Assembly (NCBI GenBank): GCA_966250385.1 | Contig: CBINHC010000007.1 | Span: forward strand, 124,001-188,000 | Source of the DNA: DASWTL01 sp966250385 | GTDB lineage: Bacteria; Bacteroidota; Bacteroidia; Sphingobacteriales; Sphingobacteriaceae | Direction: 5' to 3' | DNA length: 64,000 nt | Shown: positions 60,499-64,000 of the stretch, piece after piece | Layout of the letters: each line of letters opens with the position of its first letter | Numbering within the stretch: position 1 is the first letter of the stretch | Notes under the pieces: generated by a model | Seen by the model: only the letters and a program-made list of their open reading frames with translations | Databases searched by the model: none | What the model was told of the DNA's origin: nothing | Translations under genes and position numbers: made by a program

Positions 60499-62682
60499 TC
60501 AGATGCTCACCAGTTGCTGTTCGGCGAAAAAACGGTCCAGAGCATCTTCCAGGGCCGGTAACACCATCCCCTTCTCGCTTTTCAGCGCGCTGTACCGCGG
60601 GCGGGACGCCACCCAGTTCAGCTCTTCCATCGGGACAGCCTCCACCAGGGATCGTCTGAAGTTGCCGCGCACAGCGATCTCTTCGGCCAGGGCAGCCCAG
60701 GATACTGCGCCCCGGTTGGCCAGATGCCAGACACCCGCCGCATCATCGAGCAAAAGATCCAGGCTGTGCTGCACCAGGTCCGGCACATAGGTCGGGGAGA
60801 TCCAGATGTTACCGGCTGCCCGGAAAGGGAGGTCCTGCTTGAAGGACTGCAGGGCCCCTACTACAAAATTGTACATATCCCAGGGACCGAAGAATGCACT
60901 GGTCCGGATCACCAGCGCCGAAGGATTGGCAGCACGTACGAGCTCTTCAGCCATTACCTTGCTTTTGCCGTAAACGTTCAGCGGGGACACCGGGTCGCTT
61001 TCCACATAGGATACCTCCTTCCGGCCGTCAAAAACCAGGTCGGAAGAGAAGGTCAGCAGCTTCACGCCGTGTTTGCGGCAAGCCCCGGCCAGAATACCGG
61101 GCAGTTCAGCATTGCTCTTCAGGCACTGTTCCGTTTCACTTTCGGCGTCGTCAACCCGCACAAAGCCGGCTGCGTTGACGATCGCCCATGGATTCAGGTC
61201 CTTGATAAGACGCTCAACGTCCCGGGGATCGCAGGGGACGAGGTCCTCCCGGCCCAAAAGCCGGTGACCGATACCGCGGGTCCCGGCGATCCGTGCGAAG
61301 GCGGTGCCGAGCGTACCGGTCTTACCCAGGATCAGCAGGGGTCTCTTACAGCTCAGCCGGGGCTTCTCCCCCGGATAATCCGCCGGGTACTCGATGCGGC
61401 AGTCGCGGTCCCACCAGCCGGCACATTCCATGACCGGGTGTTCATAGTCCTTCCCCGCCGCCAGTGTACGGATCATCCCGGCAAGCGCCGTAGGGCGCGG
61501 CTGTCCGGACCGGACATCGAACACCCCCGTTTCGTAGTGCCCGGTATCCCGGGTAAGCAGGTGACACCAATTGTAATTTCCGCTCAGCGCCCATGCCGTT
61601 ACGGCCCGGAAAGGGACGCCTTCTGCCTTCAGACGGTTGGCAGCTTCCCAGATACCGTGAAACCAGCGCATCTGCTCCTCACGCGTGCAGCCCAGGTGGG
61701 CTTCCGTGATGGCCAGCGGCAGCCGGAACCGGTCCCAGGCTTCTTTCAGGAGCGCGTACGGGCCGGTTAGCCCGGCACCGGCAACCCGAACCACCTCCAC
61801 ATCGGCATACCGGTGCTTTCCGTTTCCCCCGTGCGTATGAACCGGGTAGTCCGACAGGCGCTCATCAAGGTACCGCTCGGAGGTCACATAGTAATTGAAG
61901 CCGCAGATGTCCGGGGGGCAGGGGTTATCCACAAAGAAATACAGGTGATCTTCCGGGATCCCGGCAGCGATGATCGTGTTCCACATGCTGTGAGACGGGG
62001 TTACCCTGCCGCAAAGCAGGTCAAGCGACAGCCACCGGCGCTCATTCTCAAAGTCCGCCTGGTATTGAAGCAGCGCGGTACTGTGTATCTTCCCGAGATC
62101 TTCGGTCAGCACAAACTGCGCTTCCGGGTTGACCTCCCGCACCGCTTTCATGGCCAGCACACTGGCCCTGCATTCGCTGACCAGGATCTTCAGGAAAGAT
62201 GCGTGATCGGCCCTGTGGGGATACCACAGCCCGTAAAGTCCGCAGAACCGGGCGGTGGTCAGCGGCTCGTTGACGGGCGTATAAAAGGCTGCGCCGGGGA
62301 ACCGGCGGGCCACTTGGCCGGCATAGGATGCCAGACCTTCGGCAAACGATCCGTCAAAAAAATCGGCATACCCCGGTCCGCTCCCGTGATGGACGAGCCC
62401 GATAATCGGGTCAATCTGCCGTTCGGCCAGGAGCCGAAGGCATTTCTCCGTATAAGTCCAGTCGATCCGCGAATCCGGGAGCGGTTTATGTTTCTCCCAG
62501 AGTACCGGGAAACGCAGTTTGGAAATACCAAGATCAGCGAAAGCCTGCAGATATTCCTCTGCCCGGTCATAATGGCCCAGCAGCTCGCACTGATCCTGGT
62601 AAGTATCATTCACACGGTTAATCGAGCATTCAATTCCGCCCCACAGATCAACTTTTTGATTGAACAACCTGATTTTTTCCAT
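60499..62682 (-). CDS. Fusion of a GH1-like glycoside hydrolase with an RmlD-like sugar-nucleotide reductase
   Basis: A 727-aa two-domain protein. Residues 1-430 resemble a family 1 glycosidase TIM barrel: WGGIECSINRV at the start, the acid/base motif YTPVNEP with Glu139, a TSERY region, and the nucleophile candidate Glu327 in LAITEAHLG (TEAH in place of the usual TENG). Residues 447-727 are a short-chain dehydrogenase of the dTDP-4-dehydrorhamnose reductase type: LILGKTGTLGTAF (449-461), FSSDLVFDG, and Tyr571/Lys575 in NVYGKSK. The 5' end overlaps glf by 35 bp. With glf and a glycosyltransferase next to it, a role in making or trimming a surface polysaccharide is likely but inferred. Confidence 0.88.
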   Translation of the reverse strand: MEKIRLFNQKVDLWGGIECSINRVNDTYQDQCELLGHYDRAEEYLQAFADLGISKLRFPVLWEKHKPLPDSRIDWTYTEKCLRLLAERQIDPIIGLVHHGSGPGYADFFDGSFAEGLASYAGQVARRFPGAAFYTPVNEPLTTARFCGLYGLWYPHRADHASFLKILVSECRASVLAMKAVREVNPEAQFVLTEDLGKIHSTALLQYQADFENERRWLSLDLLCGRVTPSHSMWNTIIAAGIPEDHLYFFVDNPCPPDICGFNYYVTSERYLDERLSDYPVHTHGGNGKHRYADVEVVRVAGAGLTGPYALLKEAWDRFRLPLAITEAHLGCTREEQMRWFHGIWEAANRLKAEGVPFRAVTAWALSGNYNWCHLLTRDTGHYETGVFDVRSGQPRPTALAGMIRTLAAGKDYEHPVMECAGWWDRDCRIEYPADYPGEKPRLSCKRPLLILGKTGTLGTAFARIAGTRGIGHRLLGREDLVPCDPRDVERLIKDLNPWAIVNAAGFVRVDDAESETEQCLKSNAELPGILAGACRKHGVKLLTFSSDLVFDGRKEVSYVESDPVSPLNVYGKSKVMAEELVRAANPSALVIRTSAFFGPWDMYNFVVGALQSFKQDLPFRAAGNIWISPTYVPDLVQHSLDLLLDDAAGVWHLANRGAVSWAALAEEIAVRGNFRRSLVEAVPMEELNWVASRPRYSALKSEKGMVLPALEDALDRFFAEQQLVSI

Positions 62683-63793
62683 TTACAGCAGCCAGAGTCA
62701 GAGTTTGTTGATGGATCTTTTTAAAAGTCGACAACGCCTGCGCAACTACCTGGTCCATGTTGTAATATTTGTATGTGGCCAGACGCCCGACAAAGAACGT
62801 GTTGGTCAGCTGTTCAGCCAGCGTCTGATATTTCCTGTAGAGTTCTGCATTCTCTGCCCGCGGAATCGGGTAATACGGATCGCCTTCCGCCTTCGGGAAC
62901 TCATAGACCAGCGTGGTCTTCTTATGATCCTGGCCGGTCAGATATTTGAATTCAGTAATCCGGGTGAACGCGTAATCGTTGGGATAATTCACGGTTCCGG
63001 TCTCCTGAAAGGTTTCCTGATCCAGGGTCTCGAACTTGAATTCCAGCGAACGGTAAGGCAGCTTGCCATACCGGTAATCGAAATACTCATCCACGGGTCC
63101 GGTGTAGATCACTTTTTTATGGCTGATCTCATCCTGGATCTCCTTGAAGTCCGTATTCAGCATGACCTTGATGTTGGGATGGTCGAGCATGCGCTCAAAC
63201 ATCCGGGTATATCCGTGCAGAGGCATCGCCTGGAACGTGTCGGTGAAATACCGGTCATCCTTATTGGTACGTGTCGGAACCCGGGCCGTAACCGAGGCAT
63301 GCAACTGCGAGGGATCCAGGTCCCATTGCTTCCGGGTATAATTCCGGAAGAATTTCTCATAAAGTTCCCGTCCCACCTTACTGACCACCACATCCTCCGA
63401 TGTACGGATCTCGGTCAGCTGTTCGGCGCGCGCCTGGAAAAAATCCTCCACGTCCTCACTGCTCAGGTTCAGTCCATACAGTTTGTTGATGGTATTCAGG
63501 TTGATCGGGATCGGCACCAGCTGGCCGTCTACGCTGGCCAGCACTTTATGCTGGTACGTCCGCCATTCCGTGAATTTCGACAGGTAGTCGAAGACTTCCC
63601 TGCTGTTGGTGTGGAAAATATGCGGTCCGTATTTATGGACGAGCACACCGGCCTCGTCATAATAGTCATATGCGTTTCCTGCAATATGATTCCGTTTATC
63701 GATCAGCAATACTTTTTTGTCAGCTACAGTCGCCAACCGTTCGGCCAAAACACTTCCTGCGAAGCCGGCTCCTACAATCAAAAAATCAAACAT
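62648..63793 (-). CDS. glf: UDP-galactopyranose mutase
   Basis: FAD enzyme interconverting UDP-galactopyranose and UDP-galactofuranose; 381 aa. FAD site FLIVGAGFAGSVLAERLA (GAGFAG at 8-13), IDKRNHIAGNAYDYYDE, KYGPHIFHTN, IPINLNTINKLYG, YTRKQWDLDPSQL, IYTGPVDEYFDYRYGKLPYRSLEFK and the late VGRLATYKYYNMDQV are all typical. It indicates galactofuranose in a surface glycan. The gene overlaps the fusion gene by 35 bp and follows a glycosyltransferase gene by 12 nt, so the three are one operon. Confidence 0.96.
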   Translation of the reverse strand: MFDFLIVGAGFAGSVLAERLATVADKKVLLIDKRNHIAGNAYDYYDEAGVLVHKYGPHIFHTNSREVFDYLSKFTEWRTYQHKVLASVDGQLVPIPINLNTINKLYGLNLSSEDVEDFFQARAEQLTEIRTSEDVVVSKVGRELYEKFFRNYTRKQWDLDPSQLHASVTARVPTRTNKDDRYFTDTFQAMPLHGYTRMFERMLDHPNIKVMLNTDFKEIQDEISHKKVIYTGPVDEYFDYRYGKLPYRSLEFKFETLDQETFQETGTVNYPNDYAFTRITEFKYLTGQDHKKTTLVYEFPKAEGDPYYPIPRAENAELYRKYQTLAEQLTNTFFVGRLATYKYYNMDQVVAQALSTFKKIHQQTLTLAAVNGKNQVVQSKS

Positions 63794-63805
63794 ATCCCTT
63801 CCTTC

Positions 63806-64000
63806 TTAAGCCGCCAGCGTTTCTTTATTTTTTATCGTTGTTTTAATGAGTTCAAACATCTTTTCCTGGGTAATATCCCATGAGTTCTGGTTCAGGAACC
63901 GGTCTACCTCCGGCAACCAGGCTCTCCGGTCCATGATCAGCAGTTCCTCGATGGCCCGGATGAAATCTTCCGCATGATGCGCGATTCTCACCAGCCCCTT
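63806..64000 (-). CDS. Glycosyltransferase, C-terminal fragment (gene continues beyond window)
   Basis: The last 64 codons of a gene entering from the right edge, reading KGLVRIAHHAEDFIRAIEELL and ending NKETLAA. The pattern GLVRIAHHAEDFIRAIE is what follows the nucleotide-sugar site in GT4-type glycosyltransferases, and the tail (FLNQNSWDITQEKMFELI) fits a terminal helix of that fold. A GTG inside is not taken as the start because the frame is open to the edge. It is 12 nt upstream of glf. Assignment rests on a short fragment. Confidence 0.65.
   Translation of the reverse strand, partial: KGLVRIAHHAEDFIRAIEELLIMDRRAWLPEVDRFLNQNSWDITQEKMFELIKTTIKNKETLAA

Noticed and set aside
1..64000. CRISPR arrays, tRNA or rRNA genes, insertion sequences, integrases
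   Set aside because: No regularly spaced direct repeats, cloverleaf-like or rRNA-like segments, or transposase/integrase motifs were seen on either strand while reading; a dedicated scan (tRNAscan-SE, CRISPR finder, ISfinder) would be needed to exclude small remnants.

Overview
The window is a chromosomal segment of a Bacteroidota bacterium with moderately high GC. The evidence is a SusC/RagA-family outer-membrane receptor, two Oar-like TonB-dependent receptors, lipoproteins ending their signal in a bare Ala/Ser-Cys lipobox, DUF3667 and DUF4369-type proteins, the short (about 460 aa) Bacteroidota form of arginine decarboxylase, and many promoters of the Bacteroidota type (TAnnTTTG at about -7). 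The Chitinophagia/Sphingobacteriia side of the phylum seems likely, but that is an impression and not a demonstrated placement. I found no tRNA, rRNA, CRISPR array, insertion sequence, integrase or prophage gene.

Layout. 1-1940: 5' part of a SusC-type receptor, cut by the window edge. It is separated from a divergent hydroxyacyl-CoA dehydrogenase gene by a regulatory region holding a 42-bp palindrome. 3058-8757: argS diverging from an arginine-consuming run (arginine deiminase, CtlX-like hydrolase, arginine decarboxylase). 8812-21441: mostly core genes (RluA-type pseudouridine synthase, orphan response regulator, gatB-tlpA pair, fatty acid hydroxylase, alaS, MerR regulator, lipid kinase, metallophosphoesterase, enoyl-CoA hydratase, SPW protein, ThuA lipoprotein). 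21553-28271: two tandem paralogous Oar-like receptors with visibly different codon use. 28639-36485: lpdA, an SMR exporter, an MBL hydrolase, smc and an M28 peptidase. 36575-39919: two tandem S41 protease lipoproteins. 39988-41760: lolD operon with a degenerate HAD protein and a small Rossmann-like protein. 41976-49513: sucC, YciI, a Kdo/sugar-nucleotide block (kdsA-recQ diverging from kdsD-manC), and rlmB. 49805-57874: dnaB, chrA, a TPR protein, etfBA, a DUF151-UVR protein, a NupG-type permease and a DUF3667 protein. 58051-60440: gltA, a small orphan protein and a YciE/YciF-type protein. 60499-64000: start of a surface-polysaccharide block, with a GH1-RmlD fusion protein, glf and the tail of a glycosyltransferase.

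How the genes fit together. Several central-metabolism genes (lpdA, sucC, gltA, etfBA, the hydroxyacyl-CoA dehydrogenase and the enoyl-CoA hydratase) serve the TCA cycle and beta-oxidation but are scattered singly. Envelope building is served by kdsA, kdsD, manC, lolD, glf and the fusion protein. The arginine run offers three ways to consume arginine beside the gene that charges it onto tRNA.

Most noteworthy observations. (1) At least nine genes have a -7 box exactly 3-4 nt before the start codon, which predicts leaderless mRNAs; in two cases this decides the start (GTG for rluA, an internal ATG for lolD). (2) The palindrome at 2000-2041 overlaps the predicted -33 element of the susC-like gene. 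(3) A GH1-like hydrolase is fused to an RmlD-like reductase beside glf. (4) A HAD protein has lost its nucleophilic Asp. I did not find a clearly new multi-gene system. The best candidates for something undescribed are the GH1-RmlD/glf locus and the lolD-linked degenerate HAD pair.
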